From Fidelibacterota bacterium (GTDB lineage Bacteria; Fidelibacterota; UBA2242; JAFGTP01), in the NCBI GenBank assembly GCA_016934035.1, contig JAFGTP010000046.1:1-64000 (forward strand): DNA of 64,000 nt, written 5' to 3'. Below are positions 1-8,181 of the stretch, piece after piece. A program made the translations under genes and the position numbers. The number at the start of each line of letters is the position of its first letter. The first letter of the stretch is position 1. The notes under the pieces are model-generated. The model was not told the origin of the DNA. It ran no database searches and was given only the letters and a program-made list of their open reading frames with translations.

Positions 1-66
1 ATATAGGCATTTTTTATCAGTTTTCATACAATTAAATTGTTGTTTTTACAATATATTGTGTATTTT

Positions 67-564
67 TCAGGAGACCCTAATTACATAAATTTCCCTAGTC
101 CCTTGCGGTATATTTGTTAATTGATAATGACCGGTGGCATCTGTATAATCATCCTGTCCTGCAATTGTTACTTTAGCATTTACAACAGGTAGGTTGAAAT
201 CAATATCGGTAATAATTCCAGAAATGTTTGTACCTAATATGGAAGTGGTCAGTTCTATATCAAGAGTTAAAGTTTCATTTTCTTTAATTTTAATCGTTTG
301 TTTATAATCTTCATAATCAGATTTATTTGCTTTCAAGGTTTTGGATCCAATTTCTACATCCTCTAAAACATATTTTCCATCAGAACTTGTTGTTGTACTA
401 ATATCATCGCACTTAACAACTACGCCTGATATTGGTACATCGGTATTAATGTGAAACACTGTTCCTTTTATGCTTCCGAATTTTGATGGTTTTAGCAATT
501 CACATGTATAAAAGTTGAATAAAAATATTATTAAAAATATTATAAATATAATTTTTTTTATCAT
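67..564 (-). CDS. Carboxypeptidase-regulatory-like domain lipoprotein
   Basis: Probable envelope protein of 165 residues. A hydrophobic N-terminus ends at a Cys near residue 21 (FNFYTC), which could be a lipidation site, though the lipobox is weak. Two tandem beta-sandwich repeats of the carboxypeptidase regulatory-like type follow: GSIKGTVF...GKYVLEDVEIGSKTL and NISGIITD...GHYQLTNIPQGTREI, each with the usual G-x-Y-x-L...P-x-G pattern. The second repeat stops soon after the P-Q-G-T turn, where family members normally have another strand or two, so the C-terminus may be shortened. AGGTG lies upstream of the ATG. It is the last gene of a minus-strand run of surface proteins. Substrate and role are unknown; such domains usually act as structural or carbohydrate-associated modules. 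Confidence 0.7.
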   Translation of the reverse strand: MIKKIIFIIFLIIFLFNFYTCELLKPSKFGSIKGTVFHINTDVPISGVVVKCDDISTTTSSDGKYVLEDVEIGSKTLKANKSDYEDYKQTIKIKENETLTLDIELTTSILGTNISGIITDIDFNLPVVNAKVTIAGQDDYTDATGHYQLTNIPQGTREIYVIRVS

Positions 565-582
565 AAATACACCTGGATATAA

Positions 583-1338
583 TTATAAATCAAGATTATA
601 CAAAATACTAAACTTAATAATCTTACCACTTGGTTTTAAAGATGGTGGATCTGCAGAAAATCCCTCAGCAGGCAATTCACTTTGTCGTTCCATATCTTCA
701 GATTTTACGTTATAATTCCAATTTTTAATTTTACTTGTCAGCCTATATCCATAATCAACTCTAAAAGAAATTTCTTCAACAGGAATAAGTTCAAAACCAA
801 CAAGAAAATCCATTCCAATTGCCAGACTGGATACATTTATACTTGAACCAGAATAATAAATTTCTCCATCGGGTGCTTCAAGATGATAATCTCCAGATGC
901 ATCTCCAACCTCTCCCAGATACCCAAATATATATGATAAAAAGGGTACTCCGCCCAATGAGACTGTAAAAAAATCGGACAAACCATGAGTAAATGAACCT
1001 CCAATACCACCGGATATATATGCAAGGTTATCACTTAATTCTAATATACCTCCGAATTCTGCTATAGCCATTTTTTCAAACTCAGTTTCACCTGAACGAA
1101 TGAAAACATTATCTCTCACTGTTATTCCATATGTCCATAAAGTTTTTCTATTTTCATCATAGTAACTAACTTTACTCGGAACTGGACTTTTATCAGCACT
1201 ACCTCCCAGTGTAATAGTTTGTCCATTAATGTTGCAATTCCATGGTGCATTTGAAATAATGGGGCCAATTCTAAAATCATCGAATCCTAACAAAGTGTTT
1301 GATATGGCAATAGCCATAATAAAGATGAATTTTTTCAT
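583..1338 (-). CDS. Predicted outer-membrane beta-barrel protein
   Basis: Predicted 251-residue protein with a signal peptide (MKKFIFIMAIAISNTLLG) followed by alternating hydrophobic strands rich in Gly and aromatics (for example ISGGIGGSFTHGLSDFF, SLAIGMDFLVGFELIPVEEISFRVDYGYRL). It ends in a strand with a hydrophobic last residue (FSILYNLDL), as outer-membrane barrels do. The ATG at 1338 is chosen because AAGGAG sits 7 nt upstream; an in-frame ATG at 1356 would place that Shine-Dalgarno inside the gene. I do not recognise a specific family. Context (lipoproteins on both sides) supports an envelope role. It could instead be a soluble periplasmic beta-protein. Confidence 0.65.
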   Translation of the reverse strand: MKKFIFIMAIAISNTLLGFDDFRIGPIISNAPWNCNINGQTITLGGSADKSPVPSKVSYYDENRKTLWTYGITVRDNVFIRSGETEFEKMAIAEFGGILELSDNLAYISGGIGGSFTHGLSDFFTVSLGGVPFLSYIFGYLGEVGDASGDYHLEAPDGEIYYSGSSINVSSLAIGMDFLVGFELIPVEEISFRVDYGYRLTSKIKNWNYNVKSEDMERQSELPAEGFSADPPSLKPSGKIIKFSILYNLDL

Positions 1339-1360
1339 AACAAACTCCTTAATCATTGAA

Positions 1361-3139
1361 TTACTTTTTGATAAAATTTATACCTTTAATTTCTTGTGAA
1401 GATGTTGAAATCTCATGTTTTTTTGAAAAATCATCAGTTTTAAGAACCACATAATTATCTAAAATCAGTCCATCTGGGGATGTTTGTCTAACAGTAACTC
1501 TTATTCCATAATCAGCATCATTCCAATAAAACCAGGTATTATAATTACTAGTATAAGTCCAACTTCTTTCTGAGCAAGGATTATCGGTATCAACACCTAA
1601 ACAAGCTAGATTTCCTAAGAATCCTATAAAAAATTCTTTTGATGGTACTTCTGTTATAGTAGTATATTTATTCCATCCAGTAGATAGACTAAGATTCCCA
1701 ATCGAAAATCTATTACCAGGAATATATCCTCCATCAACAAGTGTCGAACTCCATTTTTTTAAAGCAATTGACTTTGGATTTTCACTACAATAAATTTCAA
1801 TTTTTTCAATTATAGCACTCGACCAACCATTCGGTAAAGAAAAATGAACTGCAAAATAATTTCCAGATACTGTAGATTGAATCCAGGTTTCAAATGTCCC
1901 ATCATCATATTTAAGATATTCTGCATCTCCATAAACAATAATATTATGGATATCTGTATCCGTAGCACCATAAGTATCTTTTACTTCCATTTTAACATCA
2001 TAATTACCGATATTATTTAATACTTTAGTTATTTGTTTATTAAAGGAATAATCAGTATCCCAAATTCCATCACTCTGCCAATCCCACCTAACTTCTAAAA
2101 CTGATAAATCATCTTCAACATCTGAAGAACTATTTGCATCAAAGATAAATTGTGTATCCTCTGTGCCAGATGTCGGTGTTACTGAAAATGATGCTATAGG
2201 GTTGTGGTTATTAACCATTAATTGTTTTAATAAAGTTGCAGTTTCTCCCTCACTATCTTTTACTTCTAATTTAATTTCTTTGGCTCCTGGTGTGTCATAT
2301 TTATATGTCGTTATTTTAGTTGTTGAATAATCTGTATCCCATACACTATCATTATTCAAATCCCACTTGACTTCTAACAATACTGTCGGATCTTCGACAT
2401 CAGATGAACTGGATGCATCAAATTCAAAAACATCGTCTGAAAAACCAGGTGATGGATTTATGGTAAAATCTGCTGTTGGTGGAGAGTTAATAATTTGTAC
2501 TTCAGAAGTATAAAATGATGATGAATCTCCTAAATCTTTTATTTCTAATCTTATTATTTTTTTACCAATTGAAGTGAACTTATGTGTTTCCAGTAATTCC
2601 GAACTGAATACTGTATTCCAGTCTCCATCATCTTCCCAATCCCACCTTGCTTTTAATTTTTCTTTTGAATCTTCTAAATCAAAACTTTCATTTGCATTAA
2701 AATTAAATTCCGTTTCAATCGTTCCTGTTTTTGGTGAGACATCAAAATAAGCAGTGGGTGCTGTATTGTTAATAATAATTGAATTGGTAATAGTGTTTGT
2801 TAGGTCGTCTGAATCTTTAACTTCTAAATTAATTGTATAATTACCATTGATACTGAATGTTTTTATTATTGTCTTGGAAGTTGACCAATCAGTGTCCCAT
2901 ATACCATCATTTTCCCAATCCCATCTGACCATTAAGGTACTAATTGGATCTTCGGGGTCAGTAGTTGTACTTGCATCAAAATTAAAATTTGTCTCTATTG
3001 TACCAGATTTTGGTGTTACTGTAAAATCTGCAATTGGTGGTTTATTTTTAGATTGTGTAGAGTTTTTATCACAATAATTTAAAAAAAATAAAAATAATAG
3101 AAATGCTGATAAAATGAATATAAATTTTTTATGATACAT
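1361..3139 (-). CDS. Lipoprotein with four tandem PKD domains
   Basis: Large (592 aa) surface lipoprotein. The N-terminal hydrophobic segment ends at Cys23 (FFLNYC). Four PKD-type Ig-like repeats follow at roughly residues 35-125, 126-217, 218-312 and 313-402. Each opens with a P-x-A-x-F-x-V-x-P-x-x-G stretch, carries a D-x-E-D-P/D segment and W-D-W/L-x-x-D-G-x-W-D-T, and closes with V-K-D-x-x-G/D. The final ~190 residues form a different, non-repetitive domain, perhaps a ligand-binding beta-sandwich. PKD repeats serve as spacers or protein/polysaccharide-binding units on extracellular proteins. AGGAG precedes the ATG. It probably belongs to one transcription unit with its minus-strand neighbours. 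The ligand is unknown. Confidence 0.8.
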   Translation of the reverse strand: MYHKKFIFILSAFLLFLFFLNYCDKNSTQSKNKPPIADFTVTPKSGTIETNFNFDASTTTDPEDPISTLMVRWDWENDGIWDTDWSTSKTIIKTFSINGNYTINLEVKDSDDLTNTITNSIIINNTAPTAYFDVSPKTGTIETEFNFNANESFDLEDSKEKLKARWDWEDDGDWNTVFSSELLETHKFTSIGKKIIRLEIKDLGDSSSFYTSEVQIINSPPTADFTINPSPGFSDDVFEFDASSSSDVEDPTVLLEVKWDLNNDSVWDTDYSTTKITTYKYDTPGAKEIKLEVKDSEGETATLLKQLMVNNHNPIASFSVTPTSGTEDTQFIFDANSSSDVEDDLSVLEVRWDWQSDGIWDTDYSFNKQITKVLNNIGNYDVKMEVKDTYGATDTDIHNIIVYGDAEYLKYDDGTFETWIQSTVSGNYFAVHFSLPNGWSSAIIEKIEIYCSENPKSIALKKWSSTLVDGGYIPGNRFSIGNLSLSTGWNKYTTITEVPSKEFFIGFLGNLACLGVDTDNPCSERSWTYTSNYNTWFYWNDADYGIRVTVRQTSPDGLILDNYVVLKTDDFSKKHEISTSSQEIKGINFIKK

Positions 3140-3208
3140 TTTTATTTCTCCTAATTTCGTTGAAAAAACAATTAATCTATAATTGTAAAATTGTTAATTA
3201 AAAACGTA

Positions 3209-3979
3209 TTATCTTATAAGCCATTTAACTAGTCTGACTGCTGCTTCATAATTATCAAAAGTACTAATATATTTGTCACTAAAAATTGAATCGTATCTGC
3301 AATCTATTGTAAAAACAATGGTTCCAGATCCAATTTTTCTTGTCAATGTAGAATATCTCTTTGGTGTAAAATTCCCAATTGGTGAGCCATGCCAGGTATT
3401 TGGTTTTGAAGAATACCAGCCTTGAATTTCATTTGAACTTGTACATCCACCAATGGATAATCCGGTAAGTTCTTCATGAATAAATGAACCATCAAATGGA
3501 AATGTTAATATTGTACTTCCTTCAATTCCATACCATTCCCATTGTGTATTATGAATCAATGAAAATTTATCACTGATATAATTTTTAAAACTGTTGTTTT
3601 TTAAAGATGGTTCATTATTCATAAAAATGATTGCTTTACCTCCCAATTCCACAAAACTGTTAATTTTGTGTAATGTTTGCATGGTAAGCCTTGCCATCTC
3701 GTCTGTAAACTTTTGTGATCCAAGCGGATAATTGACAATATATATCACTCCTTCTACTCCTTTGAAATTTTTTTCAGAAGGGGCACTTTTACTATAATCT
3801 GATTCAAATTTTTGATCAAAGACTCTAACATCAATATTTGCATCCCACCCAACTGATTTAAAATTATTAAATGTTGAGGCTCCATATTCAATTTGAACAA
3901 TCACTAAAATATTTTTTGCAACACATTCTATGTTGGCAAAAAAAAGAATTAAAAAAATGGTGAAAATTTTTTTCTTCAT
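3209..3979 (-). CDS. Secreted protein with a glutamine-amidotransferase-like fold, function unknown
   Basis: 256 residues with an N-terminal signal peptide (MKKKIFTIFLILFFANIECVA). The body resembles the DJ-1/class I glutamine amidotransferase-like or ThuA-like folds sometimes found in secreted proteins. It has an alternating beta/alpha pattern (NILVIVQIEYG, GVEGVIYIVNYP, FVELGGKAIIFMNN) and a late GSGTIVFTIDCRYDS strand followed by D-N-Y-E-A-A-V-R-L-V-K-W. No Cys-His-Glu catalytic triad can be pointed to, so it is probably a binding rather than enzymatic domain. AGGA precedes the ATG. It sits between the PKD lipoprotein and the TPR-CsgG lipoprotein and probably shares their transcript. The family assignment is tentative. 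Confidence 0.5.
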   Translation of the reverse strand: MKKKIFTIFLILFFANIECVAKNILVIVQIEYGASTFNNFKSVGWDANIDVRVFDQKFESDYSKSAPSEKNFKGVEGVIYIVNYPLGSQKFTDEMARLTMQTLHKINSFVELGGKAIIFMNNEPSLKNNSFKNYISDKFSLIHNTQWEWYGIEGSTILTFPFDGSFIHEELTGLSIGGCTSSNEIQGWYSSKPNTWHGSPIGNFTPKRYSTLTRKIGSGTIVFTIDCRYDSIFSDKYISTFDNYEAAVRLVKWLIR

Positions 3980-4001
3980 AAATTTTCCTATCTTGCATTA
4001 A

Positions 4002-5384
4002 TTAAATATCTAAATTTTTACATATTGTATTACTCATCTTTTTAGCAAGTTCTTCAAGGATATCCCCCGCCATATCTTCTGGCTTTTTCAAATTTTTTCT
4101 TGCTTTAAATAGTTTTTGATCGATATCCCCAATAAATGCAGAACCCAATACTCCAAAATTTCCAGTTGCTTTTGGATCCCAAAGAGTTAAGTTTTCATAA
4201 TTACCGGTATAAGTACAAAATTTTACATAGTCCGAAGCTGAAGAAGTTATAATATCAGATTTTAAAATTTTACTTGTTTCGGTATTAATTATCTGGTATT
4301 GTGCTTTATATATTATTTCTGATTCACCTTCGTGCACATAGAAAGTGGCTTTCTTTGATTTTGTTACAATCTTGTCGTTTTTTCTAACTTGATAGGTCTC
4401 AAAGGCTTCACATGGAGTACTTTTAATATCTCCTCCCGTTTGAGTTGCATCTACAATTTTTCCTATTACAACAACATTTAAACCTAATATTTTTCCTGCT
4501 TCTGCTGCTGATGATTCATCTATAATTCCAGACATCCCTAAACTTTGTTCCCTTAAAAGACGAGTTAAATTATTTCTATCAACAACATCTATAAAAGGGG
4601 ATTTATAATTAACCGCATTTGATAAAACATAACTATATAGTTTATTATGAATATCATATATTCTCGTATCATTGGTAAATGGAAAAATTCCAATCCTTAC
4701 TTTTCCCTTTTCAAGAGATGATTCTTTAAGTCGCTGGGCATCTTTATATCTTGAATTATATTTTAAACATTTTTCAAAAGAGTAGTATGCAGATTTGTAA
4801 TCTCCATAATTATATGACCTTACAGCTTTATTGTACTCATTTTCAGCAAAAGAATTGTTTTTATTAATTTTTGATTCCTGCAATAACTTATCAGTATCTT
4901 TATAATTTCTTTTATAACCATCTATTTTTTCAAAGTAACTAATTGCTGACGACCATCTTCCTAATTCAAATGCTTGTTTTCCTTTTTTGTAATATTCTTC
5001 TGCTGCAATATTTTTACAATTTAGATATTTATTGTAGTTCTCGTTATTTGAATTCAGAACAATACCAACATTTGCCATTTTTTTGTCATAATCAAGTATT
5101 TTATTATATTCATCTATTGCATAGTCATATTTTTGATTATTATAAAATTCCAAAAAATTAATCATCATTTTTTCTTGAACTTTAGAAGCATTATTTTTTA
5201 ATCCAACTAAGGCTAATGAATTTGAGTTGTCTTCTATAAATGATCGGTAATAATAATTCGCAGCTTCTTCATATTTTCCTAAAAGTTCAAACTCTTGCCC
5301 TTGTTTACAAGGTTTGTAAGAAGCTGAACAGGAAAACATTAATAATAAAACAAATATTATTAAATAATTAATATTTTTAATCAT
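4002..5384 (-). CDS. TPR lipoprotein with CsgG-like domain
   Basis: 460-residue lipoprotein. The signal peptide ends at Cys19 (LLMFSC). Residues ~25-225 are a string of TPR-like helical pairs (GKYEEAANYYYRSF, GRWSSAISYFEKI, NYGDYKSAYYSFEKCL). Residues ~228-345 look like the CsgG/curli-assembly type fold: a strand (VRIGIFPFTND), a V-D-R-x-x-L-x-x-L-L-x-E-Q segment, and A-A-E-A-G-K-I-L-G-L-N-V-V-V-I-G-K. CsgG-family proteins form or gate outer-membrane secretion pores, but many relatives in FCB bacteria are TPR-CsgG lipoproteins of unknown role. AGGAG precedes the ATG. It is the most upstream of the five minus-strand surface genes, so it may be the first gene of that operon. Confidence 0.75.
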   Translation of the reverse strand: MIKNINYLIIFVLLLMFSCSASYKPCKQGQEFELLGKYEEAANYYYRSFIEDNSNSLALVGLKNNASKVQEKMMINFLEFYNNQKYDYAIDEYNKILDYDKKMANVGIVLNSNNENYNKYLNCKNIAAEEYYKKGKQAFELGRWSSAISYFEKIDGYKRNYKDTDKLLQESKINKNNSFAENEYNKAVRSYNYGDYKSAYYSFEKCLKYNSRYKDAQRLKESSLEKGKVRIGIFPFTNDTRIYDIHNKLYSYVLSNAVNYKSPFIDVVDRNNLTRLLREQSLGMSGIIDESSAAEAGKILGLNVVVIGKIVDATQTGGDIKSTPCEAFETYQVRKNDKIVTKSKKATFYVHEGESEIIYKAQYQIINTETSKILKSDIITSSASDYVKFCTYTGNYENLTLWDPKATGNFGVLGSAFIGDIDQKLFKARKNLKKPEDMAGDILEELAKKMSNTICKNLDI

Positions 5385-5515
5385 AATATCTCCTTTTTGT
5401 ATGTTTTTTTAATTAATCACTATACGAATTTATAATACATCCACAATTCTCAAACTCAGAAAAAATTCAGGAAAAAATTTGAAAATTATTTTGTTGATAG
5501 AATAAAAAAGGTAGG

Positions 5516-7585
5516 TTATATCGTAAAAACTACTTCATCCACCCACTTTTCACCGTCCCAGAACTGGTAGTTGGTCAGTTCGGCTTCGGTATGGATATCA
5601 CGAAGGTCTTTGCCATATATTTCATGATATTTTATTAAGAATGCATCACTGATAACATAACTTAAAAGTGCCATTTTATTATTGAAATCTAAACGGACAC
5701 TTCCACCTCTTTGTAATATTCCAGATGTATAATTAATACTAAAGGTTGAATCATTCATTACACATATATTTTGAATATGTCCCCGTCCATATCGACCAGA
5801 AATATCATCAGGCATATTAAACTTCATATAGAGAATTTGCTGGCCTTCAGGAATATTTTGAGGAGTATAATTATAGGTTGTTTGGGGGGAGTGGCCAATA
5901 ATTTTATCATGTTCCAATATGCCAAAAATCCCATCATTGTATTGGTTATTAGTTCCTGAGAAAAGAATTTCATCAATACCATCATCATCAATGTCTAGTA
6001 AATTAACGCTGTTGAAAGATCCGGAATTCCAATATTCTCCCAGAATATTCCCTTCAATATCAAACTTAATCAGTCGACTTGGATAGTAGGGACTATTTGC
6101 AAAATAGGTTATTATACTTTTATTACCATCATTATCGAAATCATGAGTAAAAATCCATCGTCCATAATAATTATCTGAAAATTCATCGTCACCAAAATAC
6201 ATTTTCTTGTGGTTGTCAAACTTCCATTTCATCTTGCCATTGTAATTATAATAATAAACTGTTCCCATCAGTTCATTATTCGTAGCAATATTTATAATCA
6301 CTTCGTTTTTACCATCATTGTCCATATCATCGATTTTGTGATAGAATTGTTCACAATTCACGCCGAGATCAAACTTCCATATCCGTTGTCCTGCCTGGTT
6401 TTTCACATATAGATAATTTTCAAACATCTCGCATGAATGAGGATTATTGTCACGATTAAAAAATATGATCAAGATAAACAGAAAAATTAACAAACCACTA
6501 CTGTAGTATTTTCTTAGTCGCCTGTTTTTTCTCAAGTATTCAATAGCTGTGTACTTTTTCTTCTTTATGAAAATATCTTCGCTGTCCAATGTCTCTTTAA
6601 TGTTTTTAAAAGAGATGACATTGTATTGTTTGATGGAATATTTCTGCGACAATTCTTTTAGAAACTTTTCTGCTTCTATATGGTTCATTTCCGGGATGAC
6701 AACTTTTTGAAAGGGTGAATAAAAGAAGGCTTTGAGTTTTTCCTTGAGCGAAAGAGAGGAAACTGGCAACAAGTCACCATTTTCATATATTGCACCGGTG
6801 ATAACAAAATCATTTTTCAGGATATACTCATATTTTACAGGAAGAAGTTTGCTCAGGTTTGCAATATTGAGCAGGGCCATCCCAAATCCAAGGGATTCAC
6901 CTTCATAGTTGTGGGTACTGTCCCCAAAAGAATAAAATAATTGAAAGAAATCTTTCCGGTTTTTTTCAATGGATATTTTTTTTAGAATATTTTTTGAAAT
7001 AATAAGACTGTTCAGGGCCTGATTGTGCATTTTATGAAACTGGTCTTCGCAATTAAACCGGAACTGGATAACATCCTTAATTGAATCTTCTGAACTTTCC
7101 TTAATATCAAAAGACAGTTCTTTGATAACACCACCGGCAACCTCGGGTAGGTACTTTTCATTTCTTTCCACCAGCAGGGCATTGATATATTTTGATTCAT
7201 CAGGTCCTTTTGGGTTCATTTCAGACCTTTTTTCATCACTGCTTTGCAGGTACATTTTCAATTGATTTATCACAGCATCAACACAGCCCCATCTTTGGTC
7301 TAATTCCGGGTTATTTGTAATATTTAAATCTTTAATGATATGCAAATGCTTTTTTATATCGTCCAGGAATTCCGGGGATTGAAATTCCAGTGATTTTTTA
7401 TTAATGGCCTGTAATAAATAGGGTAATATTTGTTTATAATAGGATAAAAAAATATGAATATTTTCCGCTTCATTGAAAATATTCAGATAATCATTCATGA
7501 TTTGTAATTTCAGGCGGTCGCTTTGAACCTGGTGAAGTTTGATTATTAAAGCCTGAAATTGATTTTCCATTTCCAACAAGTTCAT
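5516..7585 (-). CDS. Membrane-anchored Lon-like (S16) protease domain fused to FG-GAP/VCBS propeller
   Basis: 689 residues in three parts. Residues 1-130 are helical and unrecognised. Residues ~135-330 resemble the proteolytic domain of Lon: G-E-S231-L-G-F-G-M-A-L matches the G-P-S-A-G-x-x-M-A catalytic-serine loop, and V-I-T-G-A-I-x-x-x-G-x-L-L-P-V...L-K281-E-K matches M-T-G-E-I-T-L-x-G-x-V-L-P-I-G-G-x-K-E-K, so a Ser-Lys dyad (S231/K281) looks preserved. No Walker motifs or AAA+ module are present. A basic stretch (KNRRLRK) precedes one membrane helix at ~361-376, which places the Lon-like part in the cytoplasm. Residues ~385-689 are extracytoplasmic with FG-GAP/VCBS calcium-loop motifs DMDNDGKNE, DFDNDGNKS and DIDDDGIDE. 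It lies downstream of a zf-HC2 gene and an unrecognised regulator in the same direction. AAGGAT precedes the ATG. The domain reading rests on motif alignment by eye; processing of the neighbours is inference. Confidence 0.65.
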   Translation of the reverse strand: MNLLEMENQFQALIIKLHQVQSDRLKLQIMNDYLNIFNEAENIHIFLSYYKQILPYLLQAINKKSLEFQSPEFLDDIKKHLHIIKDLNITNNPELDQRWGCVDAVINQLKMYLQSSDEKRSEMNPKGPDESKYINALLVERNEKYLPEVAGGVIKELSFDIKESSEDSIKDVIQFRFNCEDQFHKMHNQALNSLIISKNILKKISIEKNRKDFFQLFYSFGDSTHNYEGESLGFGMALLNIANLSKLLPVKYEYILKNDFVITGAIYENGDLLPVSSLSLKEKLKAFFYSPFQKVVIPEMNHIEAEKFLKELSQKYSIKQYNVISFKNIKETLDSEDIFIKKKKYTAIEYLRKNRRLRKYYSSGLLIFLFILIIFFNRDNNPHSCEMFENYLYVKNQAGQRIWKFDLGVNCEQFYHKIDDMDNDGKNEVIINIATNNELMGTVYYYNYNGKMKWKFDNHKKMYFGDDEFSDNYYGRWIFTHDFDNDGNKSIITYFANSPYYPSRLIKFDIEGNILGEYWNSGSFNSVNLLDIDDDGIDEILFSGTNNQYNDGIFGILEHDKIIGHSPQTTYNYTPQNIPEGQQILYMKFNMPDDISGRYGRGHIQNICVMNDSTFSINYTSGILQRGGSVRLDFNNKMALLSYVISDAFLIKYHEIYGKDLRDIHTEAELTNYQFWDGEKWVDEVVFTI

Positions 7586-7626
7586 GAATATCCTTTTGCA
7601 ATTGAATATTTTGTTGTATGCCTGAT

Positions 7627-8175
7627 TTAAATAATTGTTATATCCGTATTATTATCAATTGAAATCCATCCTAATTCGATTTTTCCGTTTTCATCAGTAT
7701 GATAAAAATTATCTCCAACCTGTACATTTTTGTTTTTAAATAATTTTGAATTTTCTGCAATCAGATACAGTGTCTTTGCTCCGGTGCCCAGATTTTCAAG
7801 TACCCGGACTAATATTTTTCCATCAACCGAGATTTTCAATACAATTGTTTTATAGGTTTCCATTTGTTCATTCGTTTCGGTTTCAGCTACTAAAACAGAC
7901 TTTTGAAATCCATCATAAAGGGCACTGTCAAAATTGATGTTAATCGTTTTGATTGTATTCTCAAATATTTTATTAAATTCTTTAGGTTCTTTTTCAAAAG
8001 GTGAAATCACAAACTGTTTAACCAAAGATTCCTGAAATTTTACAGCTGCCTCAAATCTTTCATTACAAAAATGACATTCCTTCAGATGGTCCTTTACCGC
8101 TTGCGGAATATCTCCAGTAAATAGATAATGATTGATTTCTTTTTCAGTGATACATTTCAATTTATTTTTTTCCAT
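7627..8175 (-). CDS. Soluble zf-HC2-type anti-sigma-like protein
   Basis: 182 residues. Near residue 30 is H-L-K-E-C-H-F-C, the H-x3-C-x2-C zinc motif of zinc-binding anti-sigma factors, inside the usual helical context (ITEKEINHYLFTGDIP...VKDHLKEC). No transmembrane helix is present, unlike most members. The C-terminal half is beta-rich (TIVLKISVDGKILVRVLEN, NVQVGDNFYHTDENGKIELGW), possibly a sensory or partner-binding domain. It starts 6 nt after the stop of the upstream regulator gene and is followed by the Lon-like gene, so the three are probably co-transcribed. By analogy it would hold the upstream regulator inactive; that is inferred from gene order and the zinc motif. Confidence 0.7.
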   Translation of the reverse strand: MEKNKLKCITEKEINHYLFTGDIPQAVKDHLKECHFCNERFEAAVKFQESLVKQFVISPFEKEPKEFNKIFENTIKTININFDSALYDGFQKSVLVAETETNEQMETYKTIVLKISVDGKILVRVLENLGTGAKTLYLIAENSKLFKNKNVQVGDNFYHTDENGKIELGWISIDNNTDITII

Positions 8176-8181
8176 AAATAT

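Noticed and set aside
515-715. Plus-strand ORF of 66 codons
   Set aside because: Covers the junction of two well-supported minus-strand genes, has no ribosome site and reads as low-complexity antisense.
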